In this document: positions 25,585-33,417 of the stretch, one piece after another
Position numbering within the stretch: position 1 is the stretch's first letter
Layout of the letters: every line of letters starts with the position of its first letter
Assembly (NCBI GenBank): GCA_023251075.1
Contig: JAHEZM010000013.1
Coordinates: forward strand, 1-64,000
DNA from: Flavobacteriales bacterium
Lineage (GTDB): Bacteria; Bacteroidota; Bacteroidia; Flavobacteriales_C; GCA-002722245
Reading direction: 5' to 3'
DNA length: 64,000 nt
Program-made: the position numbers and the translations under genes
Notes under the pieces: generated by a model
Seen by the model: only the letters and a program-made list of their open reading frames with translations
Database searches by the model: none
What the model was told of the DNA's origin: nothing

Positions 25585-26022
25585 ATGGCAACTTACCAAA
25601 AATATAAATCATTAATAGTATTAAGTGCTATTTTTTTTCTTTCCAGTTTAGCTTGTCAAAAGCAAGATACTTCAGCCGTACCTTATGTTCCCGTTAGTAT
25701 TTTGATCAATATTCAAAATTCCGATTACAGCGCATTAAAAACTGTGGGAGGATATGTTTATGTAACGGGTGGATCAAAGGGAATTATTGTGTATCGCTCC
25801 GATTTAAATACCTTTAAAGCTTACGACCGCCACTGTCCCTATCAACCTAAAAACTCTTGTTCTTTTTTAAAGGTTGATGTGGATGCAATGACTACCATTG
25901 ATACTTGCTGCACCTCCAAATTTGTACTACAGGATAACTCTATTTTCAGCGGACCATCGAGCTTAAAAATGCAAGAATATGCCACTTCTTTTGATGGAAA
26001 TATTGTGAGTATAAATAATTAG
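25585..26022 (+). CDS. Lipoprotein with a degenerate Rieske-like domain
   Basis: The 145-residue product has a lipoprotein signal (FFLSSLACQKQD). The remainder follows the layout of a Rieske fold: YDRHCPYQP, then TCCTSKFVLQDNSIFSGPSS, then LKMQEYATSFDGNIVSI. In functional Rieske proteins the cluster ligands are C-x-H and C-x-x-H. Here they read HCPY and CCTS, so both histidines are missing and the iron-sulfur cluster is probably not bound. I started at the ATG at 25585, because the longer frame runs through the divergent gene. It is convergent with the helix-hairpin-helix gene, overlapping its stop by 4 bp. Confidence 0.65.
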   Translation: MATYQKYKSLIVLSAIFFLSSLACQKQDTSAVPYVPVSILINIQNSDYSALKTVGGYVYVTGGSKGIIVYRSDLNTFKAYDRHCPYQPKNSCSFLKVDVDAMTTIDTCCTSKFVLQDNSIFSGPSSLKMQEYATSFDGNIVSINN

Positions 26023-27902
26023 TCTTTATACACCAACTGAATTCGAATATCATTAACTACAGCAACATTGTTAAAGGAAATATTCGTTTTTATAGCAGCC
26101 GACCAATACCTTCCGATTGGGAAATTAAATAGGAGTAGCCAAGAATTTCCTTTATTGCTATAAACACCCATTGTGTTGGTGTACAGCATATCATTTTCGA
26201 AAGCATAAATACGGGTGGAGTAGTTGCTTACATTGTAAAGATTATAGCGCACAAAAACTTTGGCGCCGTGTTTTCCTATTCTTTGTGAAATATTTACATA
26301 GTTTAAAAATCCCCAGTTTTCTTCAGCTTTATGCAATTCACAGCGCAAAGAAATGTTTGAGCCTAATTGATGCTGGTGTTGAATATGCCAGCGCAATTGA
26401 TAGCTGTTGTGATTTATTTTTATTGTTGCATCATCAAATAAAAGAGGATTGTTTTTCCATTGATATCTGAAATACCAGGATGTTTTTTTACTAACTGTTT
26501 TATTGTAAGTAAGAGAAAAATCTTTTCCTCTGCTGGGCCTTTTTATTCCATATTTAAAAAACGGATGTTCGTATAAATCGAAATTTAAAATGAGTTCATC
26601 TTTCTCTGTAAAATTCCAAAGCGCACTGAGGTCGATACCTTTTTCATTCGCTGCTGTACTGTTTTGTGAATAGCTTGCACTGTAAGGAGAAGTGAATGAT
26701 TTACTATAATAACGCGTGCGCAGAGATAAACTCAGTATTTTATTTAATGAAGTTGAAAATCCTTGAATGCAGCTTAATGAAGAGAAATTGGAAAGTGCAC
26801 ATTCACCAAATAGATTGATGTTTTTTAAGTTCAAATTGTAATGCAAACTATTCACTATTTTTCCATGATATTGTATGGTGTTTTCTTTATAATAAACAGA
26901 ATCGCTGAGATAGGGAAAATTGTATTGATAATATACATTACTTATTCCGATAGTAGATTGGTTAAACTCATAAAGGATAGAATTGCCTAGTGTAGTTTCT
27001 GTTCCTGCATCTCTTTTTTCAATTTCACTGAGTGTTCTGTGGTATCCTGTTTTAGGAAAAGATTTAATGATTCCATTTTCAATAGCGGCATCTGTTTTTT
27101 TATTCGATACGAATGAAATGAAGCTGAAATTTTTGTAATACTGTTGCCAGCATATTCCTCTGAAAAATGAATTTTCGTTAGAGGAAGTATAAGGTTTAAT
27201 AAGGTTTTGATCAAGATTGGTATAGAGAGGTGAATTAATAAATATACTTCTGAATGCGTTGCTTAAAAGTAATCCTTGTGCAGTATTTACAGAGAAATCT
27301 CCCACAATAATTTTTGATTTTTTTGTTTGATATTGAAAATATCCGCTAATAAAATCGAAGCCCTTTAATTGATTGTTTTCGTAAAATGTTTCACCCTGAT
27401 CATTCTCTAAGGTAAATCCCATTTGAACTTTATTTCTTGAATAACGCCAGCGGGAGAACATTTTAAAATCCTGATTTCTATTGTAAGTTTCTGTACTGAA
27501 ATCTTTTTGTGTTCGTAAGATAAATAAATTGTTTGCAAGAGGTTCAGGAGGTGAAGCGCAAACCAGATAATGATTTAATAGCTCGATCAATTCAGGAGAA
27601 TAGGAAAGATGTTTGAGTTCATAAATGGAAATTATTTTTCCGTTTTCATTTCTATAATCAATTATTTGTTGTGCTTGTGTAGCACATAAAAGCGGAAGTT
27701 GAATAAATTCTTTTTCGTTTGCTGCATTAATATCGATAGGGTGGTTCAATAGCAAAGAAAATTGTTCGCTCAATTCTTCAATATTTACTTTTTCATCTTG
27801 ATTTCCGTGCAATAAAAAATTAATGCTATTGTTGATGATTTCATTTTGACCATGAGAAATTCCAATACAAAAAATAAAAAATATTGCAAGAAATATTCTC
27901 AT
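26019..27902 (-). CDS. Exported helix-hairpin-helix protein with a beta-rich outer-membrane-like region
   Basis: The 627-residue product has a signal peptide (IFLAIFFIFCIGISHGQ). It has a ComEA-like helix-hairpin-helix segment (PIDINAANEKEFIQLPLLCATQ and QIIDYRNENGKIISIYELK, about residues 54-105). About 500 further residues alternate polar and aromatic positions, as in a beta-barrel (for example KVQMGFTLENDQGETFYENN). Proteins of this layout occur in many Bacteroidota without a known role. The helix-hairpin-helix would bind DNA or another partner in the periplasm. It overlaps the preceding gene by 4 bp, so the two are translationally coupled. Confidence 0.7.
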   Translation of the reverse strand: MRIFLAIFFIFCIGISHGQNEIINNSINFLLHGNQDEKVNIEELSEQFSLLLNHPIDINAANEKEFIQLPLLCATQAQQIIDYRNENGKIISIYELKHLSYSPELIELLNHYLVCASPPEPLANNLFILRTQKDFSTETYNRNQDFKMFSRWRYSRNKVQMGFTLENDQGETFYENNQLKGFDFISGYFQYQTKKSKIIVGDFSVNTAQGLLLSNAFRSIFINSPLYTNLDQNLIKPYTSSNENSFFRGICWQQYYKNFSFISFVSNKKTDAAIENGIIKSFPKTGYHRTLSEIEKRDAGTETTLGNSILYEFNQSTIGISNVYYQYNFPYLSDSVYYKENTIQYHGKIVNSLHYNLNLKNINLFGECALSNFSSLSCIQGFSTSLNKILSLSLRTRYYSKSFTSPYSASYSQNSTAANEKGIDLSALWNFTEKDELILNFDLYEHPFFKYGIKRPSRGKDFSLTYNKTVSKKTSWYFRYQWKNNPLLFDDATIKINHNSYQLRWHIQHQHQLGSNISLRCELHKAEENWGFLNYVNISQRIGKHGAKVFVRYNLYNVSNYSTRIYAFENDMLYTNTMGVYSNKGNSWLLLFNFPIGRYWSAAIKTNISFNNVAVVNDIRIQLVYKD

Positions 27903-28696
27903 AAATAAATTGCTGAAGAAGGCGAAAATCCTAATGTTTGGTGATAAGAAAATCCCAGTTTGAATTGAATGTTTTTCATTTGATAGCCTATTGCAAAATG
28001 AATAGGCTGGTTGCCGCTATTGAAATTTAATCCAGTGTAAAACAAAGAGTGAATCTGATAATCAATTCCTACACCTACAATTGGAAAAGTTGAATTTTGA
28101 AAAATGAGTTGGGCGTTTAATTTTAATTTTTTACTGAACTGATAATTTAATCCTACAGATAGTGTTTGATTGTTTTCGTTGTATTTGTTTTTCAATAAAA
28201 GCGGAATGAAATTTTTTATTGTTGCTGCTAAAATCAGGTTATCATTTAAAGAATAAATCGCTCCTAATTCTGGCCAGATATTTAGGATTGATCTTTCTTC
28301 AACTTGTTTGATATAAGAGATTTTGGCTAGTAAGCCAATTTTTAGTTTTTCATTGAATTTCATTCCACTGGAAATGGAAAGCTGATTGGTGGAATGATTT
28401 GAATAGGAGAGTCGTTCGAGGGCCAATCGCGATTGTATTTTTTTGTTCATTGATAAATTAAAGGCAAAAGCTTGTATAGAAATATCTTTAATGAGAAAAG
28501 GAGTGGAGTAGAAGAGTGCGCCAGAATATTTTCGATTTTCAATAAAACAAGCAGGGTTACTGCTGCTTCCCCAGGCAGTATTAGTAGTTAAACTGAAGTT
28601 ATTTCCAACAGCATTTTGATTGATCTCACTGGAGATAGTGTAATTGCAATAGCTATTGATGCTTAGCAATAAGCACAAAGAAAAAAGTAATTTCAT
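27899..28696 (-). CDS. Outer-membrane beta-barrel-like protein
   Basis: The 265-residue product has a signal peptide ending near NSYCN. It has the pattern of a PorV/PorQ- or FadL-like barrel: an N-terminal segment TTNTAWGSSSNPACF and repeated amphipathic strands such as LSISSGMKFNEKLKIGLLAKI and LSVGLNYQFSKKLKLNAQLIF. The exact family is unclear. Its 3' end overlaps the helix-hairpin-helix gene by 4 bp, suggesting the two proteins work together at the outer membrane. Confidence 0.6.
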   Translation of the reverse strand: MKLLFSLCLLLSINSYCNYTISSEINQNAVGNNFSLTTNTAWGSSSNPACFIENRKYSGALFYSTPFLIKDISIQAFAFNLSMNKKIQSRLALERLSYSNHSTNQLSISSGMKFNEKLKIGLLAKISYIKQVEERSILNIWPELGAIYSLNDNLILAATIKNFIPLLLKNKYNENNQTLSVGLNYQFSKKLKLNAQLIFQNSTFPIVGVGIDYQIHSLFYTGLNFNSGNQPIHFAIGYQMKNIQFKLGFSYHQTLGFSPSSAIYL

Positions 28697-28697
28697 G

Positions 28698-28728
28698 AAA
28701 AACGGAGCTATGTTTAGTTAGCTCCGCT
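28698..28728 (-). terminator. Terminator after the AMP nucleosidase gene (minus strand)
   Basis: A 9-bp stem (28702-28710 with 28719-28727, one wobble) is followed on the minus strand by a T-run. It lies between the AMP nucleosidase stop and the start of the barrel-like gene. Confidence 0.7.
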
Positions 28729-28780
28729 AAAATAATTTTCGTGTTGGAAAAGGAGAAGAAAAGTTATGAGTGAGTTATAA

Positions 28781-29551
28781 TCAAAAACGAAGGTGTTTTA
28801 CACTTAAACCGTAATTCATAATTTCTTTTACCGCATCAATTCCTATTTTGATATGATCTTCAACAAAGTTGGCGGTTACTTTTTGGTCGCTTTGTGCAGT
28901 TTTAACACCGCTAGAGATCATGGGTTGATCGGATACGAGTAATAATGCTCCTGATGGAATTTTATTAGCAAAACCTACTGTGAATATCGTTGCAGTTTCC
29001 ATATCTATAGCCATACAACGCATCAACCGCAATTTTTCTTTAAAGGCTTCATCGTGTTCCCACACCCTTCTGTTGGTGGTGTAAACGGTACCTGTCCAAT
29101 AATCTTTTCCAGCCGATCGTATTACTGATGAAACAGCTCTTTGTAAGCTAAACGCAGGTAAAGCGGGAACTTCTTTAGGGATGTAATCGTCCGAAGTACC
29201 TTCCCCTCTTATGGCCGCTATAGGTAATATAAAATCTCCTAAATTATTTTTCTTTTTTAAGCCGCCACATTTTCCAAGAAATAAGGATGCTTCTGGTTTT
29301 ATGGCTGAAAGTAAATCCATTATTAATGCTGCATTTGCACTACCAATACCAAAGTTAATCATGGTAATTCCTTCGTGAGTGGCATTGGGCATTGCTTTAT
29401 CGGTACCTTTTATTTCGCAACCAGTCATTTGTGCAAAAACTTTTAAATATCCTCCAAAGTTGGTCAGCAGTATATGTTTTCCAAAATCTTCAAGGGGTGT
29501 ACCGGTGTATCTCGGTAACCAGTTTTCTACAATATCTTTTTTTGTTTCCAT
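28781..29551 (-). CDS. amn: AMP nucleosidase
   Basis: The 256-residue protein belongs to the nucleoside phosphorylase fold: MINFGIGSANAALIMDLL, SLFLGKCGGLKKKNNLGDFI, MAIDMETATIFTVGF and GALLLVSDQPM. It matches the short (about 258-residue) AMP nucleosidases of Bacteroidota, which hydrolyse AMP to adenine and ribose 5-phosphate. The E. coli enzyme carries a long extra N-terminal domain that is missing here, which is normal for this lineage. It is divergent from the HsdR-N-type gene. Confidence 0.85.
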   Translation of the reverse strand: METKKDIVENWLPRYTGTPLEDFGKHILLTNFGGYLKVFAQMTGCEIKGTDKAMPNATHEGITMINFGIGSANAALIMDLLSAIKPEASLFLGKCGGLKKKNNLGDFILPIAAIRGEGTSDDYIPKEVPALPAFSLQRAVSSVIRSAGKDYWTGTVYTTNRRVWEHDEAFKEKLRLMRCMAIDMETATIFTVGFANKIPSGALLLVSDQPMISSGVKTAQSDQKVTANFVEDHIKIGIDAVKEIMNYGLSVKHLRF

Positions 29552-29590
29552 AATGCTGTTGTAAATTTATCGAACCAATACGTAAAGTTT

Positions 29591-30034
29591 GTGATAAGGT
29601 TAAATCTTCCCGAATATCAGTTTAAAATACAACGCAAGGATGATGCTAAATTGTACATCTATGATGAATTGCGAAAAAAAAATGTGGTGTTAACTCCGGA
29701 AGAATGGGTTCGTCAGAATTTTATTCAGTACATGAATCTTGAAAAAGGTATTCCCTTATCCATGATGGTGATTGAAAAAGAAATTGAATTGAATTCATTG
29801 AAAAAAAGAATCGATCTTTTGATTTACGATAAAAACCGACTTCCTTTTTTGATTGTAGAATGCAAAGCTCCTCATATTAAAATTAATCAGGATACTTTTG
29901 ATCAGGCGGCACGATATAACTTAACTGTTAATGCACCTTTTTTGGTAATAACAAATGGATTGGAACATTACTATAGTGCTATTGATCTTCAGGAGAAAAC
30001 CACTAAATTTTTAAAAGACTTTCCACCCTATTAA
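29591..30034 (+). CDS. Stand-alone HsdR N-terminal-type nuclease domain protein
   Basis: The 147-residue product consists only of a PD-(D/E)xK domain like the N-terminus of type I restriction subunit R. It has LKKRIDLLIYD (Asp75) and FLIVECKAP (Glu90 and Lys92), with VLTPEEWVRQNFIQYM upstream. The start codon appears to be GTG at 29591. No methylase, specificity or helicase gene is near, so it is not a restriction system by itself. Similar single-domain proteins are common in Bacteroidota, and their function is unknown. Confidence 0.8.
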   Translation: MIRLNLPEYQFKIQRKDDAKLYIYDELRKKNVVLTPEEWVRQNFIQYMNLEKGIPLSMMVIEKEIELNSLKKRIDLLIYDKNRLPFLIVECKAPHIKINQDTFDQAARYNLTVNAPFLVITNGLEHYYSAIDLQEKTTKFLKDFPPY

Positions 30035-30103
30035 ATAAATGTAACCCGCTCACTACTTTACCGTAGTTATAGTATAAAATACCCCTATTTTAATTTTTTG
30101 ATT

Positions 30104-33100
30104 ATGAAATACCACTACCCAAAAACCCTTTTATTATTTTTTGTTTTGTTGTTTGATTTATCGTTCGCTTCGATGTATCAAGATAAAACGCTAATGCTTC
30201 GGGTTAAAAATGAATACCGATCTTATTGCTTGGTAGAGAGTATCACTTATCCAGCATTAACTCCTGTTTTAAATAAAATACAAGTACAATCATTGATGAA
30301 AAATTTCCCTCATCATGAAATGGTGCGTGAGCAAAACACCAGAAATGGCTTGCCTTATACCGATTTATCATTGATTTATAAATTGAAATACAATGGTGAT
30401 TTTCCTTTGAATAAGGTGATTGCCATTCTTTCACAGGTGGGTATTTTTCAATACGTAGAACCTTGTCCGATTCAAGAAGTAATGGGTGTACCAAACGATC
30501 CTAGTATTGCCAGTCAGTGGTACTGGACCAATATTCAACTCTATCCGGCTTGGGATGTTACAAAGGGTGATACCAATATAGTAGTGGGAATTATTGATAC
30601 AGGAATCGATTACAATCATGCCGATTTAAATGGAAATATTAAATATAATTATGCCGATCCTATTGATGGAAATGATAATGATGGTGATGGTTATATAGAT
30701 AATTTTAGGGGTTGGGATATTGTGGGTGGCGATAATGACGCTTCACACACTACCGGTTTATATCACGGATCGTGGGCAGCAACTCAAGCGTGTGAAACTG
30801 CCGACAATAGTACTCAAGGGGTAGGTGTGGGTTACAATACTAAATTTCTTCCGGTAAAAGTAAACGATGCGTCGGGTGCTATTGTAGCGGGTTATGAAGG
30901 TATTGTGTATGCAGCCGATCATGGTTGTGCTATTATTAATGCTTCATGGGGCGATACTGCGGGGTATAATCAGTACGGACAAGATATTATCAATTATGCT
31001 ACGATTAATAAAAATTCATTGGTGGTTGCAGCTGCCGGTAATATGAACAATGAAAGTATGTATTACCCGGCTTCATTTCATCATGTGCTAAGCATAGGTG
31101 GTAGTGACGAAGTGGATCATAAATGGGATAATTTGGCCGGACCAGGGAAAGGAAATGGTTCAACTTATAATGAGTTTGTAGATATGCTGGCACCTAGTAA
31201 AGGTATTTATGTGTGTTCGCAAGGAGGCTCTTTCTTTAAAGCTGGTGGTGGTACTTCTTTTGGTTCTCCTATGGTAGCAGCGGCCGGAGCTTTGGTTAAA
31301 AAAATGTATCCGGGTTATTCTGCCCTTCAAATTGGAGAGGTACTTAAAAATTCTGCAGATATAGTGGATACTATTGCTTTCAATACCACCTTTGCCGGCA
31401 AAATAGGTACCGGTAGATTAAATGTTTTAAGAGCGGTAACTGTATCTGGCTATCCGGGTTTTATTTTTGAAAACGGAGTATTTTCCGATAATGCAGATAA
31501 TGTTTTTAGCGTGGGCGATACCATAAATTTAAATGGCGTTATCACTAATTATTTGACTGCCAGTACTAGTGCTTCAGTTGCATTAACTTGTTCCTCTTCT
31601 TATATAAGTGTGGTGAATGGCACAGTAAACATAGGAGCCTTGGCCACTCTTGGAACTCAAAATGTGAGCGGAAATAATTTGTCGTTTAAGGTCTTAAATG
31701 GTGTTCCGAATAACACTTATGTTATTGTGGTTTTAACTTTTACCGATGGTAATTATAAGGAATCTCAGGCTTTTAAAGTATTAGTGAATCCTAGTTACTT
31801 GAATATGGATGTGAATAACATTACTTTATCAATAGGCTCTAATAGTAAATTGGGTTACATGCAACCTAACCAGGGCACTGGGGCCGGCTTTACGAATAAA
31901 GGAAGTACAACTTATATTTGGTCGATGGGCTTGGTGGTTACCGACAAAACCCAAAAAGCATCCTACAGTGAGGCAGGAGATTTCACGGCTTTAAGTACTT
32001 TGAATGTAACCAATGGAGGAAATGAAGCCGATAAAGTTATTCTTGCGCACTCCAATGATAATGGTGCTGGTGTGGGTAAATTAGGTATTGAAGTAACTCA
32101 AAAAACGATTGGGTGGAATAAAGCCAATACTAAGGATTTTATTATTCAGGAATATCGAATTAAAAATACAAGTGGAACCAATTTAGATAGCGTTTTTGTT
32201 GGTTTGTATACCGATTGGGATAACCTTGTTTACAGTAGCGATACTGCTATTTATGATGCAGCTACTAAAATTGCCTATGTATTTGAAAAAAACACAATCT
32301 CCACATTTTCAGGGGTAAAACCATTGAGATACAATGCTACTGTTGGACATTATGCTTTTAATAATGATGGCTCGGCAGGGAGTATGAATATTTATGGAGC
32401 GGGTGGATTAAGCGATGCCCTTGCACATGCAGGAATTTCTGCAGGTAATTCAAGAGGAAATGCAGGTGGTGTTGATGTATCTCAGTTAGTAGGACAAGGT
32501 CCTTTTGATATTGCAGCGGGTGATTCAGTAACGGTTGCTTTTGCCATTATGGTGGGAAATAATTTGAATGATTTGACTTATCAAGCTTCTCAGGCCGATT
32601 CAATGTATTTAACCATACGATCAATTACAGTAGACACTTTAATTACCAAAGTTCAATGTAAAGATGGTACCAATGGAGCAGTGACCTTAAACACAATTTA
32701 CGGTGTAGCTCCTTATTCTTTTAACTGGAGTACTACAGCCACTTCTGCTGGTGTTTCTAACTTAGCAGGAGGTTCATATTATTGTGATATTTCTGATGCA
32801 GTAAATAACAAAACACATATTGTGGTGAATGTTGCTGAACCAGCTTCTTACTTAACTTCATCTATCTCTGATAGTATTGATGTAAACGGTACTTGTAATG
32901 GTAGTGCAAAAGTTGTAGCGCTAGGTGGTGTGGCTGCTTACTCGTATTTGTGGGATGATGGTTCATCTCAAACGGTTGATTCAGCTGTAAATCTTTGTTC
33001 AGGAACTTATTCGGTAACTGTTACCGATTCTTGGGGTTGTGCCACTTCATCCAATGTGACGATCTCTGATGTAACTGCTGTAAACAAAGTGAATAATTTA

Positions 33101-33349
33101 TCGATGAGCATATATCCTAATCCCGCAAATGATATTGCTTCAATTAAGTTAAGCGGTATTAACGGAGGTATGGTTCAATTGAAGTTCTTTGATCAAAGAG
33201 GCCGTTTGGTGATGGAAAGAAATATTAACTCGGTGTCGAATGATGCAATTATAAATATGAGCTTAAGTGATTTGAGTAGTGGAATTTATTCTGTACAAAT
33301 TCAGAATAACAATCAGTTAACTATACAAAAACTGAATGTTTTGAAGTAG
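30104..33349 (+). CDS. Large subtilisin-like (S8) peptidase with SprB repeats and T9SS sorting domain
   Basis: The 1081-residue product has a signal peptide, a propeptide-like region to about residue 130 and an S8 domain. The triad is Asp165 (GIIDTGIDYNHADL), His221 (LYHGSW) and Ser385 (GGGTSFGSP), with the oxyanion Asn313 (AAGNMNN). A Ca-loop-like insert DGNDNDGDGYIDNF follows the first strand. Beyond a beta-rich middle region there are two SprB-type repeats (CKDGTNGAVTLNTIYGVAPY and the region around GTCNGSAKVVALGG). The C-terminal T9SS domain starts SMSIYPNPANDIAS. I chose the ATG at 30104. It is paralogous to the next gene and 68 bp upstream of it. Confidence 0.9.
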   Translation: MKYHYPKTLLLFFVLLFDLSFASMYQDKTLMLRVKNEYRSYCLVESITYPALTPVLNKIQVQSLMKNFPHHEMVREQNTRNGLPYTDLSLIYKLKYNGDFPLNKVIAILSQVGIFQYVEPCPIQEVMGVPNDPSIASQWYWTNIQLYPAWDVTKGDTNIVVGIIDTGIDYNHADLNGNIKYNYADPIDGNDNDGDGYIDNFRGWDIVGGDNDASHTTGLYHGSWAATQACETADNSTQGVGVGYNTKFLPVKVNDASGAIVAGYEGIVYAADHGCAIINASWGDTAGYNQYGQDIINYATINKNSLVVAAAGNMNNESMYYPASFHHVLSIGGSDEVDHKWDNLAGPGKGNGSTYNEFVDMLAPSKGIYVCSQGGSFFKAGGGTSFGSPMVAAAGALVKKMYPGYSALQIGEVLKNSADIVDTIAFNTTFAGKIGTGRLNVLRAVTVSGYPGFIFENGVFSDNADNVFSVGDTINLNGVITNYLTASTSASVALTCSSSYISVVNGTVNIGALATLGTQNVSGNNLSFKVLNGVPNNTYVIVVLTFTDGNYKESQAFKVLVNPSYLNMDVNNITLSIGSNSKLGYMQPNQGTGAGFTNKGSTTYIWSMGLVVTDKTQKASYSEAGDFTALSTLNVTNGGNEADKVILAHSNDNGAGVGKLGIEVTQKTIGWNKANTKDFIIQEYRIKNTSGTNLDSVFVGLYTDWDNLVYSSDTAIYDAATKIAYVFEKNTISTFSGVKPLRYNATVGHYAFNNDGSAGSMNIYGAGGLSDALAHAGISAGNSRGNAGGVDVSQLVGQGPFDIAAGDSVTVAFAIMVGNNLNDLTYQASQADSMYLTIRSITVDTLITKVQCKDGTNGAVTLNTIYGVAPYSFNWSTTATSAGVSNLAGGSYYCDISDAVNNKTHIVVNVAEPASYLTSSISDSIDVNGTCNGSAKVVALGGVAAYSYLWDDGSSQTVDSAVNLCSGTYSVTVTDSWGCATSSNVTISDVTAVNKVNNLSMSIYPNPANDIASIKLSGINGGMVQLKFFDQRGRLVMERNINSVSNDAIINMSLSDLSSGIYSVQIQNNNQLTIQKLNVLK
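30635..30684 (+). repeat. 50-bp segment identical to 34006-34055
   Basis: This stretch in the first tandem subtilase gene is identical, base for base, to 34006-34055 in the second. It encodes NIKYNYADPIDGNDNDG, just after the catalytic Asp strand. Confidence 0.9.
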
Positions 33350-33417
33350 TTGGATAGTTATAAATAACCTATTCGGTAAATTACCGTAGAATAAAAGCGT
33401 TTTATTTATTTTTTTTA

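Noticed and set aside
29591-30034. Type I restriction-modification system
   Set aside because: Only the HsdR-N-type domain is present; no helicase, methylase or specificity subunit lies in the window.
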